Shown here piece by piece: positions 49,690 to 59,013 of a stretch of 64,000 bases of DNA. The position numbers and the translations under genes were made by a program. The first letter of the stretch is position 1. Each line of letters opens with the position of its first letter. The stretch spans positions 186,001-250,000 of the forward strand of contig VZRS01006715.1 in the NCBI GenBank assembly GCA_013398055.1. The letters run 5' to 3'. This stretch comes from Ifrita kowaldi. Lineage: Eukaryota > Chordata > Aves > Passeriformes > Cinclosomatidae. Under the pieces are notes generated by a model. The model saw only the letters and a list, made by a program, of their open reading frames with translations. It did not search any database and had not been told where the DNA came from.

Positions 49690-49990
49690 AAGGAATGTTA
49701 TTCCATAAACTGTTAGCGTGAGTCCTTCATGGGCACTAACAGCTGCTGGCAGCAGATAACATACTCAAATAAAGAGGAAGACCTGCTGAGGGTTCTCCCT
49801 TATCCTCTTGGCATATTTTCCTGACTAAGCCAGTCGAACTACCCCCAATCCAACAGGACTGCTCAGGGCAGAGCTCCCCCCCTCCCAAAACAGGATGCTG
49901 ACACTCTGGTTGGGTGCAAGGGTCTCAGTTTATCTTGGGGCATGGACAGACAAATTAAACACTAAGGGTCAAGGAAACCTCCCCTCTTCA
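49690..49990. other. GC-richer segment with a poly(A)-signal motif, possible old repeat
   Basis: A moderately GC-rich stretch embedded in AT-rich DNA contains AATAAA followed by a GC-richer run, with C-runs (CCCCCCC near 49,880) downstream. The texture resembles the R/U5 part of an LTR or another degraded mobile element. I could not find matching TG...CA ends with a target-site duplication, so the assignment is speculative. Confidence 0.25.
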
Positions 49991-51456
49991 CATGCCAAAG
50001 TAGGAAGTGAAATCTTCTACACTTAACAAGCTTACACACATAATTAACCACTTCTCAGAGCAATGATCTCTGCATTCTTTTATCTTTCTTTCCAGTATTT
50101 AAATAATTAGTACAGCTTTTAAAATTACTCAGCTTTCTTATATTCTCCTTCAAATATTTCTTAAACACATTTCCTCAAGACTAACCTAATTATTGATTGG
50201 TACTCAGCAACTGGAAAGCATCAAATAACCCTTTGCAGTGTTTGTCTCCCATACTCTTCTCACTCTTACAATTAAAAATGTTCTTGAATCTTCTTCAAAA
50301 CAAAAAAAAAAGTATATAAACAAGAACTAAAATGTATAAACAAAACACTAAATATACACAGAACTGTTCCTGTTTTTCCTCATACCTGCCTTCATCATCT
50401 AGACCTTATTTCATTTTTATCTTCTGAACTTCTTGCTGCACAAGACAGAGGACAACTTATCATCCAACTCTTGGAATTATCATGCTTTTATTGCAGTCCT
50501 TACTCACTATCATGATATGAGCATTTAGTATTAACATTTCTTTAATGATTGAACAGCAATCTTAGTCTCCAATCAGATAGAGAGCTTTGTTATCCAGAGT
50601 TCTCCATACAGTATCCTAAGTAAAAAGTTAACTATCAGTGAATTAATCAATCAATAACAAGTAATCAACACCCTAAATAAACAATTAAAATAAATATTTT
50701 CTTTCTCCCTTAATATCTTAAGCTCATGAATACCATAGTGAAGGCATGCTAGGGCAATAAAAGTTTATTATTAATATTCATGGTTGAAGGAGACTAGAAA
50801 GAAAATGAATGAAAGACATGAAGTGTTTTCATTGTGCCTGCTCCAAGTCACTGCAGAATTTCACTTTCTGTCTTATTTATTAAGCAAAACACAAATTACC
50901 CTGATGTTAAAGAAATATAGCAGGGAGGAAAATTAAACAACTGGCCAGTGTACTTAAGTATTTAATGTTGTTTGCCTGTAGATACAATTTTCATTCAAGT
51001 TTTGCTATCACATTTCTTTAATAAATAAATAAGTAATTAAGCAAGGCAGACTTTGTGGAATCACTTCAGCAATTAAAACTCCTCTTTTTCCTGTCATCTT
51101 TAACAATAAAAGTTTACAGCAGCACTAATGTCAGTTCAGCCTTATCACACCTTTGGCAACCTGTGCTTCCTGACTTCAGAGAAATGTAATAAAATGTATG
51201 GTTATTACATTTTCTTCATTTTTTTCATAGATCCTAGATTTTAATACTAGTAGAAATCAAAAGATCATCTTGTCTGACCTGCTTTATATCATAAGGCATT
51301 ACCTTTCATACAGGTACCTTATTTTCAACCCTGCTGCTTCACTTTGGTTAAAGTGCAGTTTCATAAAGCATCTCATCCAGAAACACATCCTCCCTTGACC
51401 TGAAGACAATAAAGAAGTCCTGTGCAAAACCCACTGTTTCTTTTGTGTTTGTTTAC
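49991..51456. other. Non-coding AT-rich sequence, nothing recognised
   Basis: Very AT-rich DNA with no transposon terminus or coding frame that I can support. In particular there is no antisense CR1 ORF2 sequence here that would continue the antisense ORF1 segment found at 52.84-54.24 kb. Confidence 0.5.
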
Positions 51457-52836
51457 ATGTAACCCCAATTTTTAAAATGGACCAGTCAGGCTCACCTTGG
51501 AGCCCAGTAAGATCATGGAGCAAATAGATTCTGCTGGGAACTGTGCTAAGGCACATGGGAAATGGGGAGATGGCTAGTGACAGCCAAAATGGCTTCACTA
51601 AGGGCAATTTATGCCTGCAGACTTTGTCAGCCTTCTTCAACATGGTTACAGTGTTGTTTGGCAAGGGAAGAGCAACTGACACCATCTGCTTGGATTTGTG
51701 CAAAGCATTTGACGCTGTCTTGCATGACATCTTTGTCTTCTAACTGGAAAGACAATGATTGATGGACCACTCAGTGACTCAATGGATACAGAATTGGCTG
51801 GATGTTCCCACTTAAAGTCATGTGGTCAACTGCTCAATACCCAAGGGGAGAACAGTGACGACAGGTGTTCCGCAGGGGCTGGTATCAGGACTGAAACTGT
51901 TTGGCATCTTTGTTGGTGACACATACAGTGCCATTGAGTGCACCCTGAGGCAGTTTGCTGATGATACCAGGCAGTGTGGTGTGGTCAACACTCTGGAAAG
52001 AAGGAATGCCATCTGAAGAGACCTGGGCAGGCTTAAGAGGTGGGCTTCTGCAAACCTCATGATGTTCAACAAGGCCAAGTGCAAGGTCCTGAACCTGGGA
52101 CAGGGCAATAAAAGGCATAAATACAGGCTGGAGTGGAGAATGGATTAAGAGCAGTCCTGAGGAGAAGAACTTGAAGGTGTTGGTTGACAACAAGTTCAAC
52201 ATGACCTGGCAATGTGTAGTCACAGCCCAGAAAGCCAGCCATGACCTGGGCCACATCAAAAGCAGTGTGGCCAGCAGATTGATCTGCTATCAGATCAATC
52301 CTATCCCTTTACTCTGCTGTCATAAGAACTCACCTGGAATACTGCATCCAGGTCTGGGGGTCTCAAGATAAGAAAGTGAACCTGTTGGAACAAGTACAGA
52401 GGAGGGCCACAAAGATGGTCAGAAGGCTGGAGTACCTCTGCTGTGAAGACCAGCAGAGCGAGTTGCATTGTTCAGCCTGAAGAAGAGAAGGCTCCAGGTA
52501 GACCTTTTAATCTACCAGTACCAGGAGACTGACAAGAATGATGGAGAGGGGCTTTTTACAAGGGCTGAAGTGAGAGACCAAGGGGTAATGGCTTTAAACT
52601 GGTAGAGGATAGATTTAGATCAGAATCTGTAAAGAAATTCTTCACTGTGTGGGTGGTAAGGCATTGGAACTGGATGCCCAGAGAAGTCGTAGATGCCCCA
52701 TTCCTGGAAGTGTTCAAGATCAAGTTGGAGATGGTGTTGAGTAACCTGGTCTAGCAGAGGGTGTCCCTGCCCATGGCTGAGGGGTCAGAACTAGATGATT
52801 TAAGATCCCTTCCACCCCAAATCATTCTATGCTGCT
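51457..52836 (+). mobile_element. CR1 LINE fragment with part of the reverse transcriptase and complete 3' end
   Basis: This is the longest CR1 piece in sense orientation, about 1.4 kb. It starts in the fingers region of the reverse-transcriptase domain, runs through the palm, the ORF2 C-terminus and the 3' untranslated region, and finishes near a single ATTCTATG octamer at about 52,825-52,832. A short deletion appears near its 5' end, between the VTPIFK-type block and the SKIMEQI-type block. The left boundary is approximate because similarity fades. Its 3' end abuts antisense CR1 ORF1 sequence directly, an unusual tail-to-tail junction. Confidence 0.94.
51483..52754 (+). pseudogene. CR1 ORF2 reverse-transcriptase remnant, broken by stops and frameshifts
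   Basis: Translating across frames gives the ordered blocks of a CR1 reverse transcriptase: IMEQI, then QNGFTKGNLC, then GRATDTICLDLCKAFDAV (the first catalytic-aspartate region), then TTGVPQGLVSG, then QFADDTRQCGVVNTLERR with the FADD catalytic motif near 51,957-51,968. Next come FNKAKCKVLNLGQG and finally HWNWMPREVVDAPFLEV. The two aspartates of the active-site motif are intact, but the frame is interrupted soon after the LCKAFDAV block and many times later, so no functional polymerase can be made. The upstream endonuclease domain is missing. Confidence 0.92.
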
Positions 52837-53600
52837 TCTCTTCCTCCTTTCTGACAGAGAGACCACATCACCCCTCAGTAGATCAGGTTTTTCAGAGCAA
52901 GTCCCATGGTCTAAGTAGCTGAACTCCTGGTTGTGGCACCAGTCCTGTAACCATTTGTTGATTTGCCAGATTTGGCTGGCCCTTTCAACCCTTATCTTTG
53001 ACTGGGAGGATTGATGAAAACACTTCCTACATCCCAGAGTCCCTTCCTGTGCCACCCAGGGCTCTGTAATCCTTCTTGCTGTACCTCAGATTCTTCCTGG
53101 CTGTATCACCAGCATCTGTGTGAAACTACAGCAGCGGATAATAATCAGCAAACTGTGTGACACTTCATAGTCTCTCAGCAACATCTCTGAAACAGACCCC
53201 TCGTGAACAGCACACCTCTCTAGAGAGTGTGGCATCTTAACAAATGGGGACTTTCACACCTCTCAGAAAAGAGCTGTCGACAGCTATCACCCATTGCCTT
53301 TTCTTAGTTGCGCTACCTGTTATGTGGGGAGCAGATGGGGCTGCTCCAGCGTCTCTCCTGAAGTGATAAGCCTTTCCTCTTTGTTCTGCAGAACGGTGAA
53401 GTGAGTCTGCAAGGGCATCTCAGGCTTTGGGAGGAAGTCTCTTCCTCCTGAAGGTCCTTGCCATTGCAAGTTTCCATTCTGCAGGTTATTGTCCTGTCTC
53501 CCTTCTGTGTGTGCTGGTGGGTGATTTTTTGGATGTTTGGTCATGGAACTGCAGGTTCCATGAGGTTGGAACCTGCTATCTCATTCCTTCTCAGCCTCCC
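52837..53600 (-). pseudogene. CR1 ORF1 remnant with degraded esterase-like domain
   Basis: Avian CR1 ORF1 proteins carry a C-terminal SGNH-esterase-like domain. Here the minus strand shows the characteristic run RASQIWQINKWLQDWC, then SYLDHGT, then a site reading GDVVSLSERRKR (52,850-53,000). In the family the last block normally has an Asp-x-x-His pair (DGVHLS-type). The His position reads Ser here, so the catalytic dyad is lost. The frame is also broken upstream, so this is a dead copy. The C-terminus is cut off at the junction with the other CR1. Confidence 0.78.
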
Positions 53601-54240
53601 TGTTTCTACAGTCTTCTCATCGCCTCCTGCAGCTCAGCCACCTGCAGGTCCTCCATGTGCCCCTGACCCAAGAGAAAGTTTTTGGCACAGGTCATCCTCC
53701 CTGCCCGTCATAGCAGGATGGTGGGCACTCGTCTGAGATCAAAGGCTGCTGTTCCCTCAGGGGACTTTGCACCATCTATCCTGGCAGTGATCCTCCACCC
53801 AGATAGACCTGCTGAAGGAAGAAGCTGAAGGTCAGACCTCAGACTGCAGAAGTGCCCTTGAGCTGTGCAGATGGTCACAGACTGGTGTCCAGTTACTGGG
53901 TTGTATGTACTTCCAGTCTATCCCATTGCTCTTGCATCGTGGAATGTCCCTCCTTCAAAGAGGCTCCCTCTTGCTCAAACTGCTGTGTGAACCTCCCTGG
54001 CTGACGTGCCACACCATTTGCTCACTCTGGTCATGGTGCTCCTGGTTGCTCATGCTCCTCAGGGCTGCATCTGTAGGAGTGAGGGGCAGCCACCAATCAC
54101 TCTTGGCCCCACAGCTTGACAGCTTCTCTTGTGTAAGCTGCCAACTCCTGGCAGGTCTTGGCGCTCCCCTGGCATTTCCCTGGCTCAGGAAACCCACCCT
54201 GGATTCCCAGTTCTACTGCAAAACATGCCTGCACTGAAGT
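52837..54240 (-). mobile_element. CR1 5' region and ORF1 segment, antisense
   Basis: Read on the minus strand this 1.4-kb, GC-richer block matches the upstream part of avian CR1. The high-coordinate part reads like the 5' region, then a charged, Glu/Gln-rich ORF1 portion (LQVAELQEAMRR-type sequence near 53,620), then the C-terminal esterase-like domain ending at the boundary. It lies directly against the 3' terminus of the sense CR1 at 52,836. An ordinary 5' inversion by twin priming would place an inverted 5' part before the 3' part, not after it. The block is therefore more likely a separate element or the result of a rearrangement. Confidence 0.8.
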
Positions 54241-55420
54241 TAAATGACTTGACATTCATCTTGAAGTCATATTGAAAAATTCTTATTTCTTACGCTTTTC
54301 AATTTAAGTGTTCCTCTGCATCAATTATATTCCTAATTTTCATCAGATGTGAGAACCTGCCTTCTTTGAATCATAGCCTGTTTCTGTTATTTCTGCTGAT
54401 TTTCTTTTATTTGCTAACATTGAATAGGAATTTTGACCACTATTCAACCATCAATTTCTAGCTGAGTGATTATTACATAGTCATTATCTCTTGTGAGGGA
54501 ATTCAATGCAGCATGATCCATGCAAATACCTTACAATACCTTTTGTGTTAAAAAATTATCCTGTGTGATTACTTAAATACTTTAATGCTGTTTTACTACT
54601 GCCTGCCTCAAACCTTCAACATTTCTCTGAATGTGAGTTCTCCATCATACATTTTTTTCTTTCTGCACAGTCTGGACAGACAATGAATATATCATGGTTT
54701 CCATATGAGTATATGGTCTGTCACAAACTCCTACAGATCTTCCTTTCCAGGCAATGTTCATGAGTGTGCTTATCTGCAATTATTCTAGGATCCAACCATC
54801 CAAACTATTCATAGTTTTACAATAGGGAATGCCTGTCATAAGTAATGCCATCTGTTATGCCCTCTGCATGCTCCATTTTTTCTATAAAACACATGATTTT
54901 AGGATAACAACTGAATGAGCCCCCCCAACTGATTTCACTGGCTCCGTTCACTTAACATTTTTCTTGCCAACAAGAATTCGAGTTTGTCTTGTTTATTACC
55001 CATTTTCCTGCTATCTGGAGGCTAAAATCTACCCTTTTCTTTATGTCCATCGTTGTTCATGATGATCCACATCTCATTTTGCATGCTCCCTGCTTTGCTT
55101 TCAATTTCATAGTATTTAACTACATCTTTGTGGAGTTTACAGCATAATGCTGCTGGAATGTAACCACAGCAAAAGCTGTGAGATTAATAAGGATGTCCTG
55201 AAAACATTCTTTCTCTATTCTCTGGTAGCAATGCCCACCTTTTGGGTATGAGACTACCAGATGACCCCTGCTAGACAGGAGAATGAGACTCAGGGCACTA
55301 AAGAGGAACAAATTGCCTGTGACACAGAAAAACCGGAAAAAACAAACAACAACAACAACAAAACCTTTTAAAGTTCTGCTGATGTGGAGGGGGAAAACTA
55401 GTACTCTGAGGACCAGTCTT
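54241..55420. other. Non-coding AT-rich sequence
   Basis: Unique AT-rich DNA between CR1 pieces. It contains an imperfect inverted repeat around 54,675-54,723 (GACAGAC...GTCTGTC arms) and the (AAC)n tract listed separately. No gene is seen. Confidence 0.55.
55341..55363. repeat. Short (AAC)n microsatellite
   Basis: About six to seven AAC trinucleotides, just upstream of a CR1 fragment. Confidence 0.82.
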
Positions 55421-56046
55421 AGACTAACATGAATCAGCAGTGTGCCCAGGTAGCAAGAAGAACAAGGGCATTTTGGCCTGTATCAAAAATAGTGTGGCCA
55501 GCATGAGAAGGAAAGTGATTTTCCCTCTGTACTGGGCACTGGTGAGGCCACACCTCAAGTGTCCAGTTCTGGGCACCTCACTTCAAGAAAGACATTGAGG
55601 TGCTGAAGTCCAAAAACAGAGCTGGTGAAGGGTCTGCAGCACAAATCTTATGGGGAGAGGCTGAAGGAGCTGGGGATGTTTAGCTTGGAGGAGACTCAAG
55701 GGTGCTGTTATCACTCTCTGTAAATACCTGAAAGGAGGTTGTAGCCAGGTGGGGGTCAGTCTCTTCTCCCAGGCAACTGCGACAGGACAAGAGGAGAGAG
55801 CCACATGCAGTGCCAGGGGAGGCTTAGGTTGGACACTAAAAAATGAAATTTCACCAAAAAGGTGGCTAACATTGGAAAGAGCTGGCTGAGGGAGTGGTGG
55901 AGTCACTGTCCCTGGAAGTGCTCAAGAAATGACTGGATGTGCCACTTAGTGCTATGGTCTGCTTGACATGGTGGTGTTTGGTCAAAGGTTGGACTCGATT
56001 GCAGAGGTCTTTTCCAGCTTTAATGATTATATGTTTCTATGATTTT
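55421..56046 (+). mobile_element. CR1 LINE fragment, 3' part
   Basis: A sense fragment begins in the ORF2 block that follows the reverse-transcriptase palm (reading ESAVCPGSKKNKGILACIK-like with frame breaks). It continues through VRRKVIFPLYWALVRPHLK-type sequence and the C-terminal region, and ends in the 3' untranslated block and a decayed octamer tail (TGATTATATGTTTCTATGATTTTA). The coding frame is heavily interrupted. The predicted 107-codon minus-strand frame over this region is only a shadow. Confidence 0.92.
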
Positions 56047-56519
56047 ATATACCATTTTCTACCTTCATCACTTTAAAATAGAACAAATGTTGGTGAGTTT
56101 CAGTGCCTGAGGACCTCTATCAGTGTGTTTCTATGTAAAGATTTTTCTTGTATTCTGCATTAGATTTCTTATCTCCCTACATACATTGTGTGTTTTTGTC
56201 TATCGCTAACAGGGGTCAGGGGCATGGGGAGGGTGAGAAGACAGAAGTGATAAGAGAGATGCGATGTTTGCTCATGAACTGCTTAACAGATTACTTGTCT
56301 TTCAGTAGCCACTGTCAGAACCTGGCAAAAACATGCTTTTGATTTTTCTTTTCTAACATGAAATGCTGCCAGAGTATATTTTTCTCTGCCAAATATCCAA
56401 CATATTTAGTCTCATGTAGAACGACTGAAACTGAAATCATCTCCTTGTATGACTAGGATGATGTCCCCCACATTTTTCAAGTCATATTTGGACTCTTTCC
56501 ATAAAGATGTTTTCTGATC
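56047..56519. other. Non-coding AT-rich spacer between two CR1 3' ends
   Basis: Unique AT-rich DNA without recognised elements. The segment from about 56,440 may belong to the following CR1 fragment, but the similarity is too weak to be sure. Confidence 0.5.
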
Positions 56520-56637
56520 AAGGATTGTCTGGATGCAATCCTGTGCAATGTGCTCTAGGATGATCCTGCTTGAGCAGGGATGTTGGACCAGATCACACAT
56601 TGTGGTGCCTTCTATCTTTACCCATTTTGTGATTCAT
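56520..56637 (+). mobile_element. CR1-type LINE 3' terminal fragment
   Basis: The segment carries the CR1 pre-tail block (CTTGAGCAGGGATGTTGGAC, then CAGATCACACATTGTGGTGC) followed by a tail reading TTTTGTGATTCATGG. Only the last 100 or so bases of an element are present. Its pre-tail block differs from that of the neighbouring copy, so it probably derives from a different CR1 subfamily. Confidence 0.85.
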
Positions 56638-58710
56638 GGCAGAACCTGCTCCGATGCAGTTAGGCACTGGCTTCCCACCTGACCATTGCCAACATCTGCA
56701 GAGAAGTAACAAAACTGGGAATATGATTCCAGTGACTGAGACGTCAATCCAACATCTTTCTTATCTTCTGCTCATTGCACATTTTTTCCTTTTGCATTGG
56801 TCAAACAGCCTCTCAAGCATTTCAGTAATGCTTGCTTCACTGCATGTGTTGTTAGGTTGTCAGATTTCTGTAACTCATTTAGAAATTGTTTTATTTTAAA
56901 CAAAGTGTATAAAGTGAATGCTGACTTTTCAGCTTATGTATTTCTTCCACATCTTCTAGAGTTTAGACTGTGAGGATCAAACCGGTAGGAAGCAGGTTTA
57001 TGCAATTCATTAGCATTAAAATATAAGTAAATGTAGTTGCTACTTCTACATAGTTGAAAACGTCTAATACAACAATAACAGCACTAAGAAGGAGAAGAGT
57101 ATGTAAGTGTTAGGCTTCATTGATACTATCCTGGTATCATTTTCCCTAAAGCTTTATACTCTGTCTTTGCTATGAACTAATAAATTAGCATTTGATAAAT
57201 AACACTATGTCAGAGGAATCTGGGTAATATTGCTCACATGTCACCATTAAAGGGTAGCCTACTTACCCAGTGTTAGAACACAAAACTGCTTCTGAAGATG
57301 ATTTCTGAATCCTCTATGTTCATTAAAATATTAATTGAAATCATTGAAGTTCAAATATTAACAAGTTTAATTACCATTGTTGGTGCTTTAAGCTGTGAAA
57401 AAAAATCTACCATTCTCTTCCTCTGTATTGCCCACACAAATCACAGTTGCAAGGAAGTGGTAAGCCAGATGTATGTCTCTCTCTGTGAGGCATTTAATGT
57501 CACTGCTCCTCAGAGACCTCTCAGAGCAGGCTGAGATGTGGGTACTTGGGGCCATCACATTCACAAGACAGCTCATGAGGCAGCAAACCAGCAGAAACAG
57601 GGGATGAGGACATGCTGAGGACTTGCTTCTTTGCGGCAGACACGTGCATTGCATTGCAAAAGTACATGGTGATACTGATTATTCAATGAATTGATGTGAC
57701 CCCTCGATCTTTAACTCATACATTTGTGGGTGACAGAGCTGTGAGATAAAGTTGTAAAGAAAAGGTGGAATAATATGTGATTTTTTTTTTAACTGTCAGC
57801 CTCATATATATGATACTTTGCACTATATTATCAAATCAGCAACAATTATAATTAAACAGACTATTAAATTAAACTATTTTTCAAATAGTTATTAAAACAA
57901 ACTTAATTTTATATAGCCAAAACATTTCACACATGCCAAAAATTTTTTGTGTGCTTCAATTTACAGACACTATATAATACCAGAAGGAGGGGAAATACTA
58001 CCGGGGAAATTAATTGGAAATGGAATGGCAAAAGATGGTAGAAAATAAAGACTCCTTGGGGGGAAAAAAAAAAAAGATAGTCTGTGAACAGAATGATGAA
58101 AGAGTAAGGAATGAATGGAATTTCCCAAAAACAAATGACAGTATTTGAAATTATTTTGACTGAAAAGTAAAAAGAAAGAGAGTTATTCTACTGAGATTGC
58201 TTAAAGAAACCAAAACAGCTTTCAATTAGAAGTCAGAACAGATAGGAATTTCTCTACTAAACATTAACCATCTATTTCTGCAGCTAGCTTTTCAAAACAG
58301 GTCAATATTGGAAGACAAGGGAATCCACAAGTGGCACAGTACAAGACACGGTAGAAATACAGTTGTGGATGATGTGCAGAACCTATTTTTTTCCAATGAG
58401 AAAAAAGGAGACAAATGCAGAAAAATAAAATTTATTCTCAATGCTTGGGAAATATGCAAGCATGATGTGTTTCTTTAGTTGCAGAAAACAGTCCACCTGA
58501 GAAAGGAATTCAAAATTCAACTGAAAATAAGAACAGAGAAGTTTTGACCAAGCATAGGTGAAAACAAATAAATACCTGTAAGGAAGAAAGAAAAGTGAAA
58601 AAGTAGTAAGATATCTAGAGATCTGTGCAGAAAGTATAGGTCTATGTATAGGAACTTGTAGCCTAAAAAAGTCAAACAGAAAGGCAAAGAGCATAGCATG
58701 AAGTAGGATA
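56638..58710. other. Non-coding AT-rich sequence, nothing recognised
   Basis: Unique AT-rich DNA with homopolymer runs at about 57,781 (T) and 58,063 (A). A 141-codon minus-strand frame (58,383-58,808) begins inside the adjacent LTR at a non-ATG codon and runs into unique flank. It is judged spurious. Confidence 0.55.
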
Positions 58711-59013
58711 GGCATGTGTACCAGAGCTTGCAGTCTTCTGAGTCTTGGATTATGATTTCTCAGAGCAGAGCTCCAGCAGCACACAGCAACCAGGAACAAC
58801 CACCCCAACCTTGCCTCCTCCCTGGGCTAGATTTATAGGGCTTGTGCCCGCCCTGCAGCTACAGCTGTTTGTAGGAGGTTAATGAGCACTTTAGGTTGAG
58901 GTGGCCTGAACTCTATTTGAATAACAATTGAGTTCAGGTGTTGAGTCCGGTCCTGAGTGAGAGCTTGGCTAGTGCACACCATCAGGGTTTAAATACCTAT
59001 TACTACAGGCATG
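58711..59013 (-). mobile_element. Solo LTR of an endogenous retrovirus with 6-bp target duplication (copy B)
   Basis: The LTR is 58,717-59,007, 291 bp, on the minus strand. In that orientation it begins TGTAG and ends TACA. It is bracketed by a perfect 6-bp duplication that reads CATGCC on the minus strand (GGCATG at 58,711-58,716 and 59,008-59,013). It aligns without gaps to copy A with about 12 substitutions. The different target duplications show that the two copies inserted independently and did not arise by segmental duplication. No internal retroviral sequence is present. The family is not named because a repeat library would be needed. Confidence 0.93.
58831..58837 (-). promoter_or_regulatory. 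TATA box of solo LTR copy B
   Basis: TATAAAT on the minus strand, 170 bp from the LTR start, identical in sequence and offset to the box in copy A. Any transcript would run leftward, toward copy A. Confidence 0.7.

Noticed and set aside
51818..52259. Minus-strand frames of 62-124 codons
   Set aside because: They are shadows of the sense-strand CR1 reverse-transcriptase remnant, whose blocks (for example FADDT) lie on the plus strand.
53427..54237. Plus-strand frames of 79-110 codons in the GC-rich block
   Set aside because: They are antisense shadows of the minus-strand CR1 5'/ORF1 segment.
52837..54240. Twin-priming 5' inversion of the CR1 at 51.5 kb
   Set aside because: In twin priming the inverted 5' part lies upstream of the sense 3' part. 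Here it lies beyond the 3' terminus, so the geometry is wrong.
58383..58808. 141-codon minus-strand frame starting inside solo LTR copy B with a hydrophobic N-terminus
   Set aside because: The first codon is TTG, not ATG. The frame fuses LTR R/U5 sequence to unrelated unique flank, and no retroviral or host protein is recognisable. It is a chance frame.
27604..59013. The two LTRs as the ends of a single 31-kb provirus
   Set aside because: They are in opposite orientations, have different target-site duplications, and enclose unique and CR1 DNA instead of gag-pol-env.
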